Both the position numbers and the translations under genes were made by a program. The notes under the pieces are model-generated. The model was given only the letters and a program-made list of their open reading frames with translations. It had not been told where the DNA came from and ran no database searches. This document shows positions 15,529-23,883 of a stretch of DNA of 64,000 nucleotides, one piece after another (within the stretch, counting starts at the first letter, position 1; each line of letters opens with the position of its first letter). The DNA is from Pseudomonas chlororaphis subsp. chlororaphis (GTDB lineage: Bacteria > Pseudomonadota > Gammaproteobacteria > Pseudomonadales > Pseudomonadaceae). The stretch spans positions 2,666,001 through 2,730,000 of the forward strand of contig NZ_CP027712.1 in assembly GCF_003945765.1 (NCBI RefSeq). The letters are read 5' to 3'.

Positions 15529-16503
15529 CTAGGCCCCTGTCTGCACCATAGGCGGGCAGGGGTAATGCCGGCGCAGAAAATCCAGCAGCCGCAGATTGAC
15601 CTCCTCGGCCTTTTCACTCTGGATCCAGTGCCCGCAATCCGCCAGTCGATGCTGTTCCAGGCGCGGCACCTTGCCGGGCATGCGCTCCATCGTGCGGGCT
15701 TCCAGCTGGCCCACCGGGTCGCGGTCGCCGATCATGAACAGAGTGGGTTGGCTCACCTGGCATTCGCCCAGGTGTTCGGTCCGTTGCCAGTTGCGCTCGA
15801 AGTTGCGGTACCAGTTCAAGGCGCCGCGAAAACCTCGCCCTGTAAAGGTGCGCCGGTACACTGCAAAATCCTCCGGCGTGCACCAGGCGGGCGGTGCGTG
15901 GCGCGCAGGCATGCCCTCGAACAGCAGGGCCGACGGGCTTTTTTCATCCAGCAGGTGTTCGCAGTCGTGCATGAAATGCAGCAGGCTGCGGTCGATGTCG
16001 GCGTCCAGTTCCCGCTCGGCGACGCCGGGTTCCTGGAAGTACAGGATGTAGTTGAAACGCTCGGCGAACAGCTCGCGCATGATCTCCACGGCCGGGCGTT
16101 TCGGGCGGCCGGCGAACGGCACCGACAGGGTCACCAGGGCCTTGACCCGCTGCGGTTCCAGCAGCGCCAGGTGCCAGGCCACCACGGCGCCCCAGTCGTG
16201 ACCGACGATACAGGCCTGCTCCTGGCCCAGGGCATCCATCGCCTGCTGGATATCGGCGCACAGGGTCAACACGTCATAGGCCGCCACCTCATCGGGGGCG
16301 CTGCTGTCGCCGTAGCCGCGCATCTGCGGGAGCAGCACCCGGTAGCCGGCGGCCGTCAGCGGCGCGACCTGCCGGCGCCACGAATACCAGCACTCGGGAA
16401 ACCCATGCAGCAGCCACACCGGCGGTCCGTCCAGCGGGCCAGCGGCATGCAGGTGCAATTCGATGCCATTGAGCTTCAGGGCATGTTGGGTGATCTGGCT
16501 CAT
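15529..16503 (-). CDS. Alpha/beta hydrolase, epoxide-hydrolase-like
   Basis: 324-aa soluble alpha/beta hydrolase. Oxyanion motif HGFPECW (33-39), nucleophile elbow VGHDWGA with Asp 103 (Asp rather than Ser points to epoxide hydrolase or haloalkane dehalogenase), and a lid region with Tyr-rich NWYRNFERNW. The acid is in IGDRDPVG and the catalytic His in ADCGHW near the C-terminus. HGxP plus GHDWGA is the epoxide hydrolase signature. No signal peptide. The preceding operon encodes a P450 and a monooxygenase on the same strand, so an epoxide made by the P450 could be its substrate; this is a guess from distance only, since about 90 bp separate them. Confidence 0.83.
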   Translation of the reverse strand: MSQITQHALKLNGIELHLHAAGPLDGPPVWLLHGFPECWYSWRRQVAPLTAAGYRVLLPQMRGYGDSSAPDEVAAYDVLTLCADIQQAMDALGQEQACIVGHDWGAVVAWHLALLEPQRVKALVTLSVPFAGRPKRPAVEIMRELFAERFNYILYFQEPGVAERELDADIDRSLLHFMHDCEHLLDEKSPSALLFEGMPARHAPPAWCTPEDFAVYRRTFTGRGFRGALNWYRNFERNWQRTEHLGECQVSQPTLFMIGDRDPVGQLEARTMERMPGKVPRLEQHRLADCGHWIQSEKAEEVNLRLLDFLRRHYPCPPMVQTGA

Positions 16504-16594
16504 GAGCTTGTCCTCCCGGGTCCAAGCATGACCCTAGCAGAAGCCCGCTGACCCTCTGAGCACCATTCATTGTTCGAATAGGCGCCCAGCAGTG

Positions 16595-16942
16595 TTACCC
16601 GGCATGGGCCCGGCGGCTGTCTGCCGGCGCCTGGTCGCGCCGGGTCAGCCCGTAGTCGCGCGCCACCTCGGCGACCCGCAGCCGGTAGTCGGCGAACACC
16701 TGGGTCCGCCCCAGGGCCTGGGCCGTGCGATGGCGTTCCAGGGTGCGCCAGGCTTCCACCGCTTGCTCGTCGCGCCAGAACGACAGGGACAGCAGCTTGT
16801 CCGGCTCGCTCAGGCTCTGGAAACGTTCGATGGAAATGAAGCCGTCGATCTCCAGCAGCAGCGGTTTCAGCGCGGCGGCGATGTCCAGGTAACGCTGGCG
16901 ATGTTCCGGGCGGGGCAGGGCTTCGAATATCACGGCGATCAT
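16595..16942 (-). CDS. Small antibiotic-biosynthesis-monooxygenase (ABM) domain protein
   Basis: 115-aa single ABM/dimeric alpha-beta-barrel protein (VIFEALPRPEHRQRYLDIAA and LLSLSFWRDEQAVEAWR are the two typical strand-helix stretches). Members are cofactor-free monooxygenases, haem-degrading enzymes or structural proteins of unknown chemistry. Its start codon overlaps the stop region of the upstream P450 gene by one base, so the two are translated together and probably act on the same compound. The charged C-terminal tail after residue 95 is poorly conserved. No metal or haem ligands stand out. Confidence 0.8.
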   Translation of the reverse strand: MIAVIFEALPRPEHRQRYLDIAAALKPLLLEIDGFISIERFQSLSEPDKLLSLSFWRDEQAVEAWRTLERHRTAQALGRTQVFADYRLRVAEVARDYGLTRRDQAPADSRRAHAG

Positions 16943-18084
16943 CAGTGCGACTCCGGCAGGCTAGTGAACAAGGGGATGCGCCCGTTGAGCGAGGGTTTGT
17001 AGGTCCAGGCGATGGGCTGGTCGAGGGCCGATTGCCGCAGCAGTGCACCGACCACCGCGCCGGCTATGGCCAGGGCCAACTCTTGGCCGGGGCATTGGTG
17101 GCGACCGCTGCCAAAGCTGAAACTGCGCCGCGCCTCGCGTTCGAGCAGCAGGCGATCCGGCTGCGGGTTCAACTGCGGGTCGCGATTGGCCGAGGCCAGC
17201 AGCACCAGCACCACTGCGCCGGGCTCCAGCGTCACCCCGGCGATGCGGCAAGGGGCGGCGACGAAGCGCCGGGTGTTCTGCACCGGCGGATCGTGGCGCT
17301 GCACTTCGGCCAGCAGGTCGGCGACCCGCTCAGGGGCCGCTCGCAGGTCCGCGAGCAACCGGCGATCGCCCAGCAGGGCGCAGAGGGTATTGCCGATCAG
17401 CCCGGCGCTGGCCTCGAAGGTCTGGGACAACAGGCCGATCAGGTTGGCGATCAGGCTGTCGCGATCTTGAGCGCCGAAGCCTGTGACGATCCGTTGCAAC
17501 AGCGGGCTGAGGGGCGGCTGATCGAGCAGAACCTCAAAGCGTCGAGTCAGCTGTCCGGCTGCCCGGTGGGCGGCATCCCGTTGTGCCCGGTCGCTGGCTG
17601 GCGACAGGCAGGCGACAAAGTCCCGGGTCAGCTCGGCAATTGCTGGCAACTGATGCGCGGCAAAGCCCAGCAGCCCGGCGACCACCGCCACCGGCAGGTG
17701 GAACTGGCAGTCATGCAGCCTGGCCGCGGTATCGCTTGGCAGGCCCAGCAGCAGGGCGGCGACCCGCTGGCTGGCTTCCTCGGCATGCACCTGTTGCAGG
17801 CCCGGCTCGATGGCGGCCCGGGGGCAACGCTGGCGCTCACCGTCGTTCATCCGCATCAGGCGGCCGAATACTTGACCGGCGGCGCCGTCGACTATCGCCC
17901 GCGGTACTGGCTCGTGCGCAGGACGTACCCGACACTCGGGATGGGCCAGCACCGCGGCCACCGCTGCGGCGCTGCTGGCCAGCCACATCCCCAGTCCGGG
18001 GTCGAAGGCCAGCCCGCCCCGGGCCCGCAGGCTGGCGTAGTAAGGGTAGGGATCGGCGTGGGTAACGGCGGTGATCGGGTCCAT
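16942..18084 (-). CDS. Cytochrome P450
   Basis: 380-aa soluble bacterial P450. The haem-binding loop FSFGSGRHQCPGQE places the thiolate ligand at Cys 331. ALLGDRRLLADLRA and AEVQRHDPPVQNTRR cover the K-helix and ExxR (EVQR). The I helix reads LLSQTFEASAGLIGN, in which the usual acid-alcohol pair is altered (E-A-S), so oxygen activation may differ. The start is MDPITAVTHADPYPYY, the classic opening of this group; a longer upstream frame runs into the divergent regulator. Partner ferredoxin genes are absent nearby. It is divergent from an ArsR-type regulator and overlaps an ABM protein. Substrate unknown. Confidence 0.9.
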   Translation of the reverse strand: MDPITAVTHADPYPYYASLRARGGLAFDPGLGMWLASSAAAVAAVLAHPECRVRPAHEPVPRAIVDGAAGQVFGRLMRMNDGERQRCPRAAIEPGLQQVHAEEASQRVAALLLGLPSDTAARLHDCQFHLPVAVVAGLLGFAAHQLPAIAELTRDFVACLSPASDRAQRDAAHRAAGQLTRRFEVLLDQPPLSPLLQRIVTGFGAQDRDSLIANLIGLLSQTFEASAGLIGNTLCALLGDRRLLADLRAAPERVADLLAEVQRHDPPVQNTRRFVAAPCRIAGVTLEPGAVVLVLLASANRDPQLNPQPDRLLLEREARRSFSFGSGRHQCPGQELALAIAGAVVGALLRQSALDQPIAWTYKPSLNGRIPLFTSLPESH

Positions 18085-18165
18085 GGCGTGCGGCCTTATT
18101 CGCGGGGGAGAAGTGTTGCTACTATCGGCAACCTGCGAGGGGCACGATTCGTTCGGGAGCGAAAT

Positions 18166-18939
18166 ATGAATGCACAGCAGCACGACAACGCCGTATCCCA
18201 GGTCGCCGCGGCCATTGCCGAGCCGGCGCGGACGAAAATGCTCTGCGCGCTGATGGACGGCCACGCGCGCACCAGCACCGAACTGGCAGCGATCGCCGAT
18301 GTCAGCGCCTCCACCGCCAGCGCGCACCTGGGCAAGCTCAAGGAACTGGCCCTGGTGCGCCTGCATGTGCAGGGCCGCCATCGTTACTACAGCCTGGCCG
18401 ACAAGCGCGTGGCACAGGCCCTGGAAGCGCTGATGGTGATCGGCCGCAACGCCACGCCCGCGTTCAGTCCGCGCACCCCGGACCGCCTGCAGTTCGCCCG
18501 CACCTGCTACGACCATATGGCCGGCACCCTGGCGGTGCAGCTGCATGACCGCCTGCTCGAGGCCGGCTGGTTGCAGGAGCCGCAGGAGGGCGCCCAGGAG
18601 TACGTCCTGAGCCCGGCCGGCGAAGGGTTTTTTGTTGGGCTGGGCATCGATGTGCAAGCTCTGGCCAGCCTGCGCCGGCGCTTTGCCTGCCCGTGCCTGG
18701 ACTGGAGCATGCGCCGCCCGCACCTGAGCGGGGCGCTGGGGGCTGCGTTGTTGCAGGAGGCGATCCGGCGCAAATGGCTGACCCAGGACCTGGACAGCCG
18801 GGCGCTGGGCTTGACCGCCCTGGGGCGCAAGGAGCTTGCCAGTCGGTTCGACGTCCAGCTCGAAGAACCGGACAGCCCGGCCCGGCGTGTCGGGAACACT
18901 GGCAAACCGGGGCGGCCGGCCGTTACCCAGGCTTCATAG
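18166..18939 (+). CDS. ArsR-family transcriptional regulator
   Basis: 257-aa regulator. The winged-helix domain lies at about residues 8-90 (AAIAEPARTKMLCALMDGHA, then DVSASTASAHLGKLKELALV as recognition helix, and the wing GRHRYYSLAD). There are no Cys motifs of metal sensors in the helix. A C-terminal half of about 160 aa, with two Cys in RRRFACPCLDW, resembles the extended ArsR regulators found next to redox enzymes. GGAG six bases upstream supports the ATG. It is divergent from the P450 gene with an 81-bp gap that must hold both promoters, so it likely controls P450-ABM expression in response to the substrate or an oxidant. Confidence 0.85.
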   Translation: MNAQQHDNAVSQVAAAIAEPARTKMLCALMDGHARTSTELAAIADVSASTASAHLGKLKELALVRLHVQGRHRYYSLADKRVAQALEALMVIGRNATPAFSPRTPDRLQFARTCYDHMAGTLAVQLHDRLLEAGWLQEPQEGAQEYVLSPAGEGFFVGLGIDVQALASLRRRFACPCLDWSMRRPHLSGALGAALLQEAIRRKWLTQDLDSRALGLTALGRKELASRFDVQLEEPDSPARRVGNTGKPGRPAVTQAS

Positions 18940-19007
18940 CGGTTATCAACCCCAGGGCTGGCGTTACCGTCAGCCTCCGAATGCAGTCCTGGCTTGGAGT
19001 CTTCCGC

Positions 19008-19505
19008 ATGCTCATCGTCTTCAGTGGCCTGCCCGGCAGCGGCAAGACCACCATCGCCCGGGCCCTGGCCAGCCATCTGCGGGCCACCTATCTGCGCATC
19101 GACAACATCGAGCAGGCACTGCGCAACGGCGGGCTGGTGGAAGTCGGCAAGGCCGGGTACGACATCGCCAATGCCCTGGCCCGCAGCAACCTGGCCCTGG
19201 GCAACCGGGTGGTGGCCGATTGCGTCAATCCGGTCGCCGAGAGCCGCCAGGCCTGGCAGGGCATAGCCGAAGCCGAGCAGAGCCCGCTGCTCAACATCGA
19301 GGTGGTCTGCACCGATGTCGCCGAGCACCGGCGCCGGGTGGAAAACCGTGAGGCGGATGTGCCCGGGTTGCGCCCACCCAGCTGGCAGTCGGTGCTCGAT
19401 CACGATTACCAGGCCTGGAGCGGCGAGCGCTTGACGCTGGACAGTTCGCTGTTGTCGCCGGCGGAGGCGGTGCGGATCATCGTCGGGCATCTGGAAGCGC
19501 TTTAA
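19008..19505 (+). CDS. P-loop kinase / AAA-type ATPase
   Basis: 165-aa P-loop protein. Walker A GLPGSGKTT (residues 7-15), LRIDNIEQALR (a zeta-toxin or kinase-like acceptor region), VVADCVNP as Walker B-like strand, and RRVENREAD as a lid with Arg residues. It resembles small nucleotide/sugar kinases and chloramphenicol-phosphotransferase-like proteins; substrate unknown. GGAG at eight bases supports the ATG, which begins the hydrophobic strand MLIVFSG. No antitoxin-like partner lies beside it, arguing against a zeta-type toxin. It stands alone, downstream of the ArsR gene in the same direction. Confidence 0.8.
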   Translation: MLIVFSGLPGSGKTTIARALASHLRATYLRIDNIEQALRNGGLVEVGKAGYDIANALARSNLALGNRVVADCVNPVAESRQAWQGIAEAEQSPLLNIEVVCTDVAEHRRRVENREADVPGLRPPSWQSVLDHDYQAWSGERLTLDSSLLSPAEAVRIIVGHLEAL

Positions 19506-20493
19506 CGTCGGTGTGCCTGGTCTGTCGCGGCGCCTGCATCGCGAGCACGCTTCGCTCCTACGGGGTTTTGCGGGGTTTATGGAATAGCGCGGTATGCCCG
19601 GTTTTTGTAGGAGCGAGCTTGCTCCTACAAGGGTAGGCAGTAGCAATAATCGATAAACACTGGAATGAAGACTTTGGCGGATAACGTCGGCGAACGTTAT
19701 TCCTTCGGGCGCGAACCGTGCACAGTCGGAAATGCCCGGTTCAATCCTGTCCGACACTTTTACAAACTAGCGCTGGCGAAAAGCTGGAATTGCGCCAATA
19801 GTTGGCGCTATTGGGTGTTTCGTTCGCCGTTGGTGCGTTTTCCGGACCGCTAATGGTGCGCTGTTCTTTCTCTCGGCAGGCCGCGTCAACTCTTGCTTTG
19901 TGCAAAGCGATAACAGCTGCTTTGCCAAAAATCCCCGTGTCAGGGCAAAAAAACCTTCCTCGACAGTTTCTGCACTTTTTTCGTTCGCGCCAGTGTTGTG
20001 CAAAGCCGTTCAGGCGGCTTTCCGGATAAAACGTTTCAGCGTCAACCGGGGGTGGGGCCCCGTGGTTGAGTGAAAAATGCCGTCAAGCGGGTGTTTTTTC
20101 ACCCTTGGGGACTTTATTCGCAAGGAGGCGGGGTTTGGGCACAGCGATTGCTACAGCAGATAAACAGCCTTCGGATTCCAGTGAAGTGTGCTGTCGAAGT
20201 TTCGGAAAACTTTCAGATTGAAAGTTCACATTAAAACGAAAAAGGAGGTGACGAGTTCCACAACCAATGGACGTCATCGCGGGCGCTCCATTGCCGAAAA
20301 TCCATACGGGAAGTTTCGCCAGACAACTGGCGTCAATAAGTGGGGGGTATTTCCGCCAGCATCGAGCGGAATATTCAAGCCGCACAATGAGGTGCTCAAC
20401 AGAACAGTTTCTATCGCACAGCGTAAGGCCCGATTTATTGAAACAGAGAGTTTAAATAAAAAAGCCGTTTAAACCACGGCGAGGAGTTGGGGT
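19506..20493. other. Long intergenic region before the ATP-grasp operon
   Basis: About 990 bp with no gene I can support. It holds a REP-type pair at 19538-19630, a small hairpin GGGTG-TTTTTT-CACCC (20089-20104), and from about 20200 onward lower-GC sequence. A very strong Shine-Dalgarno-like GGAGGTG at 20244-20250 is not followed by a start codon at proper spacing (nearest ATG is 18 bases on). Two short reading frames (20188-20472 and 20267-20455) have no recognisable motif. Most likely it is a long leader or regulatory region for the operon at 20494. Confidence 0.5.
19538..19630. repeat. REP-type inverted pair (GTAGGAGCGAGC family)
   Basis: GCGAGCACGCTTCGCTCCTAC on the left and TTGTAGGAGCGAGCTTGCTC on the right form two facing palindromic units about 45 bp apart. 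The same core recurs near 31.9, 50.1 and 56.5 kb. Confidence 0.7.
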
Positions 20494-21903
20494 ATGTCCC
20501 GTGCTTTTTTTAACGAAATGTATGATGCGAGTGGTGGCTGCCGCCCACATTACCAGGAGTTCGCCCGCTGGCTGGCGGACACCCCAGTGGAGCTGCTGGA
20601 CCAGCGTCGGCGCGAAGCCGACCTGCTGTTCCACCGCGCTGGCATCACCTTCACGTTGTACGGTGACGAGCAAGGCACTGAACGGCTGATTCCCTTCGAC
20701 ATCATCCCGCGCAGCATCAAGGCCAGCGAATGGCGGAACGTCGAGCGCGGCTGCATCCAGCGGGTCCAGGCCCTGAACATGTTCCTGGCCGATATCTACC
20801 ACGGGCAACGCATTCTCAAGGAGGGCATCATCCCGGCCGAGCAGGTGCTGGCCAACGAGGGTTACCAGGTGGCGATGCGCGGCCTGGATTTGCACCGCAA
20901 TATCTATTCGCACATCTCCGGCGTCGACCTGGTGCGTGACGGCGACGGCAGCTACTACGTGCTGGAAGACAACCTGCGCACCCCCAGCGGCGTGAGCTAC
21001 ATGCTCGAAGACCGCAAGATGATGATGCGCCTGTTCCCCGAACTCTTTGCCGCGCAACGGGTGGCGCCCATCGACCACTACCCGAACCTGTTGCTCGATA
21101 CCCTGAAAAGCTCCAGTCCGCTGGACAACCCGACGGTGGTGGTGCTGACCCCGGGGCGCTTCAACAGCGCCTATTTCGAGCATGCGTTCCTGGCCCGGGA
21201 GATGGGCGTGGAGCTGGTGGAAGGCGCCGACCTGTTCGTGCGCGACGACCGCGTATTCATGCGCACCACCTCCGGTGCCCAGGCGGTGGATGTGATCTAC
21301 CGCCGTCTCGACGACGCCTTCCTCGACCCCTTGTCGTTCAACCCCGATTCCATGCTCGGCGTGCCCGGGCTGATCGCCGCCTACCGTTCCGGCAACGTGG
21401 TGCTGGCCAACGCGGTGGGCACCGGGGTGGCGGACGACAAGTCGATCTACCCCTATGTCGACGAGATGATCCGCTTCTACCTGAGCGAGGAACCGATCCT
21501 GAAGAACGTGCCGACCTGGCAATGTCGCAAACCCGAGGAACTGTCCCACGTACTGGCCAACCTGCCGGACCTCGTGGTCAAGGAAACCCAGGGCTCCGGC
21601 GGCTACGGCATGCTGGTGGGGCCGGCGGCCACCGCGGCGGAGATCGAAGACTTCCGCGCCCGGCTCAAGGCCCGCCCCGAGGCCTATATCGCCCAACCCA
21701 CCCTGTGCCTGTCGACGTGCCCGACCTTTGTCGAGAACGGCATCGCCCCGCGACATATCGACCTGCGTCCGTTCGTCCTGTCGGGCAGCGAAACCCGCCT
21801 GGTGCCGGGCGGCCTGACGCGCGTGGCCTTGCGCGAAGGCTCGCTGGTGGTGAACTCGTCGCAGGGCGGCGGCACCAAAGACACCTGGGTCGTGGAGGAT
21901 TGA
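20494..21903 (+). CDS. Circularly permuted ATP-grasp protein (DUF404/407 type)
   Basis: 469-aa soluble protein of the circularly permuted ATP-grasp family. Recognisable stretches are RIPFDIIPR-type ERLIPFDIIPRSIKASEWR, YYVLEDNLRTPSGVSYMLE (acidic metal/ATP residues), ETQGSGGYGMLVGP (Gly-rich nucleotide loop, near 365-378) and IDLRPFVLSGSETRLVPGG. These proteins probably form amide or peptide bonds; the product is unknown. GGCGAGGAG precedes the ATG. It is the first gene of an operon with an alpha-E protein (4-bp gap) and a transglutaminase-like gene (overlapping), a linkage conserved in many proteobacteria and in most cases joined to the Anbu proteasome-like gene, which is missing here. Confidence 0.9.
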   Translation: MSRAFFNEMYDASGGCRPHYQEFARWLADTPVELLDQRRREADLLFHRAGITFTLYGDEQGTERLIPFDIIPRSIKASEWRNVERGCIQRVQALNMFLADIYHGQRILKEGIIPAEQVLANEGYQVAMRGLDLHRNIYSHISGVDLVRDGDGSYYVLEDNLRTPSGVSYMLEDRKMMMRLFPELFAAQRVAPIDHYPNLLLDTLKSSSPLDNPTVVVLTPGRFNSAYFEHAFLAREMGVELVEGADLFVRDDRVFMRTTSGAQAVDVIYRRLDDAFLDPLSFNPDSMLGVPGLIAAYRSGNVVLANAVGTGVADDKSIYPYVDEMIRFYLSEEPILKNVPTWQCRKPEELSHVLANLPDLVVKETQGSGGYGMLVGPAATAAEIEDFRARLKARPEAYIAQPTLCLSTCPTFVENGIAPRHIDLRPFVLSGSETRLVPGGLTRVALREGSLVVNSSQGGGTKDTWVVED

Positions 21904-21906
21904 CCG

Positions 21907-22857
21907 ATGCTTTCAAGAACCGCTGCAGACCTCTACTGGATGTCCCGTTACCTGGAGCGCGCCGAGAACCTGGCGCGCATGCTCGAAGTCAGTTACTCGC
22001 TGTCGCTGATGCCCCAGGCGGGGCGTAGCGACGGCCATGCCGAGCTGGCGATGTCGCTGCTGGCCGCCGGTACCCTGGACGACTACAACCAGCGTTACGG
22101 CGAGCTGAATACCGAACGCATGCTGCATTTCTTCGCCCTCGACGAGACCAACCCCGGCAGTATCTATTGCTGCCTGCGGGCGGCGCGGACCAACGCCCAC
22201 GCGGTGCGCGGGCGCATCACCGCCGACATGTGGGAAAACATCAACGCCACCTGGCTGGAGATGCGCAACATCGCCAAGAGCGGCCTGGGGCGCTACGGCA
22301 TCAGCCATTTCTGCGAGTGGGTCAAGGAGCGTTCGCACCTGTTCCGTGGCGCGACCTCGGGCACCATCATGCGCAACGACGCCTATTGCTTCATTCGCCT
22401 GGGCACCTTTATCGAGCGGGCCGACAACACCCTGCGCCTGCTGGATGCGCGCTACGAAATGTTCGGCGAGGAGTCGGAGGAGGTCAGCGACAACTCGGCC
22501 CGCGGCTACTACCAGTGGAGCGCCTTGCTTCGCGCCTTGTCCTCGTTCGAGGCGTTCAACGAGATCTACCGCAATGCGCCGGGGGCCGAGCAGGTGTCCG
22601 AGATGCTGCTGTTGCGCGCCGACGTACCACGCTCGCTGCATGCCTGCGTCGAGGAGCTGGACCAGATCCTCGCCAGCCTGCCGGGCAACAACGGCCGTCC
22701 GGCCCAGCGCCTGGCCGCCGAGCTGAACGCGCGCCTGCGCTACACCGGGATCGACGAGATCCTCGCGTCGGGCTTGCACCTGTGGCTGAGCGACTTCATC
22801 GCTCAGATCCGTCACCTGGGGCAGACCGTCCACGAATCCTATCTGGAGGTTGTATGA
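21907..22857 (+). CDS. Alpha-E domain protein (DUF403)
   Basis: 316-aa all-helical protein. The opening LSRTAADLYWMSRYLERAEN is the family signature (Trp-Met-x-Arg-Tyr-x-Glu-Arg), and SHFCEWVKERSHLFRGATSG and LGTFIERADNTLRLLD repeat it. The function is undefined; it is always coupled with the ATP-grasp protein. It starts 4 bp after that gene and its stop overlaps the next ATG (ATGA), so translation is coupled across the operon. Cytoplasmic, no membrane segment or cofactor motif. Confidence 0.9.
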   Translation: MLSRTAADLYWMSRYLERAENLARMLEVSYSLSLMPQAGRSDGHAELAMSLLAAGTLDDYNQRYGELNTERMLHFFALDETNPGSIYCCLRAARTNAHAVRGRITADMWENINATWLEMRNIAKSGLGRYGISHFCEWVKERSHLFRGATSGTIMRNDAYCFIRLGTFIERADNTLRLLDARYEMFGEESEEVSDNSARGYYQWSALLRALSSFEAFNEIYRNAPGAEQVSEMLLLRADVPRSLHACVEELDQILASLPGNNGRPAQRLAAELNARLRYTGIDEILASGLHLWLSDFIAQIRHLGQTVHESYLEVV

Positions 22858-23651
22858 AACTTTCCATACGCCACGACACCACCTACAGCTACGCCGACGA
22901 AGTCTGCACCAGCATCCAGTTCCTGCGCCTGACCCCGCAGAACAGCGAGCGCCAGCACATCCTCGAATGGCACCTGGAACTGCCGCGCCTGGTGCGCAGC
23001 CAGCTCGATCCCTACGGCAATATCCTGCACGTGCTGACCATGGACGAACCCCATGGCGCCCTGGTCCTGAGCGCCTATGGCCAGGTGGAAATCGACCAGG
23101 CCCGGGAGGTGGAACACGACAGCCAGTCGCCGCTGCCGTTCCTGCGCAGCAGCCCGCTGACCAAGGCCGACGCGGCCCTCGGCGCCTTTGCCGCGCAGCA
23201 TTGCGGCACCCGGCGCGACCGCGCGGCGCTGATCGAGCTGATGCATGCCCTGGCCGCGCACATGGTCTACAGCCCGGGCGCGACCACGGTGGACACCACC
23301 GCGGCCGAGGCTTTCGCCGGCCGGGTCGGGGTCTGCCAGGACCACACCCATGCGTTCCTGGCCTGCGCCCGCGGCCTGGGGATTCCCGCGCGTTATGTCT
23401 CCGGCTACCTGTGCACCGAAGACGAAAACCACCTGGCCAGCCACGCCTGGGCGGAGGCCTGGATCGACGGCGGCTGGTACAGCTTCGACGTGACCAACCG
23501 CCTGGCGCGGCCCGAACGGCACCTGAAGCTGGCGGTCGGCCTCGACTACCTCGACGCCTGCCCGGTGCGCGGCATGCGTCGCGGCGGTGGCGCCGAACAC
23601 ATGCTGGCGCGGGTCCAGGTGAACTCGATGTTCCAGGTCCAGCACCAGTAG
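22854..23651 (+). CDS. Transglutaminase-like cysteine peptidase
   Basis: 265-aa protein with an N-terminal beta region (MKLSIRHDTTYSYADEVCTS) and a transglutaminase-like domain. The triad is visible: Cys 161 in VGVCQDHTHA, His 197 in SHAWAEAW and Asp 212 in SFDVTNR. It is cytoplasmic. Third gene of the ATP-grasp/alpha-E operon with ATGA overlap. In related operons it may cleave or transfer a peptide product made by the ATP-grasp enzyme. The expected fourth member, a proteasome-like Anbu peptidase, does not follow; an unrelated amidase gene starts 230 bp later. Confidence 0.9.
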   Translation: MKLSIRHDTTYSYADEVCTSIQFLRLTPQNSERQHILEWHLELPRLVRSQLDPYGNILHVLTMDEPHGALVLSAYGQVEIDQAREVEHDSQSPLPFLRSSPLTKADAALGAFAAQHCGTRRDRAALIELMHALAAHMVYSPGATTVDTTAAEAFAGRVGVCQDHTHAFLACARGLGIPARYVSGYLCTEDENHLASHAWAEAWIDGGWYSFDVTNRLARPERHLKLAVGLDYLDACPVRGMRRGGGAEHMLARVQVNSMFQVQHQ

Positions 23652-23883
23652 CCGCGACCTTTCCCGCACTATCGGGCATGCCGGCCCCGGCATGCCCCAC
23701 CCCTTGGGGCGCAGTAGCCCTGCGTGGCCCATCATTTGTGCTCTCTGTCGTCGGACTTTCTCAGCGACTTTCGGACTTTTCCTAAAGACAGTCTTTCCCC
23801 CCGGTCCCTAGCATGCGCCGCTCCGCAGGCCTGCAACGCAGCAAGCCAGGCTGGGAAAGGAAAGCAACGTTCAAGGGCAAGTC

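Noticed and set aside
19008..19505. Zeta-toxin interpretation of the P-loop kinase
   Set aside because: No antitoxin partner and the sequence is as close to small-molecule kinases.
20188..20472. 94-codon frame before the ATP-grasp gene
   Set aside because: Basic, no motif, weak start; kept only as a note in the intergenic entry and as a finding about the strong ribosome site.
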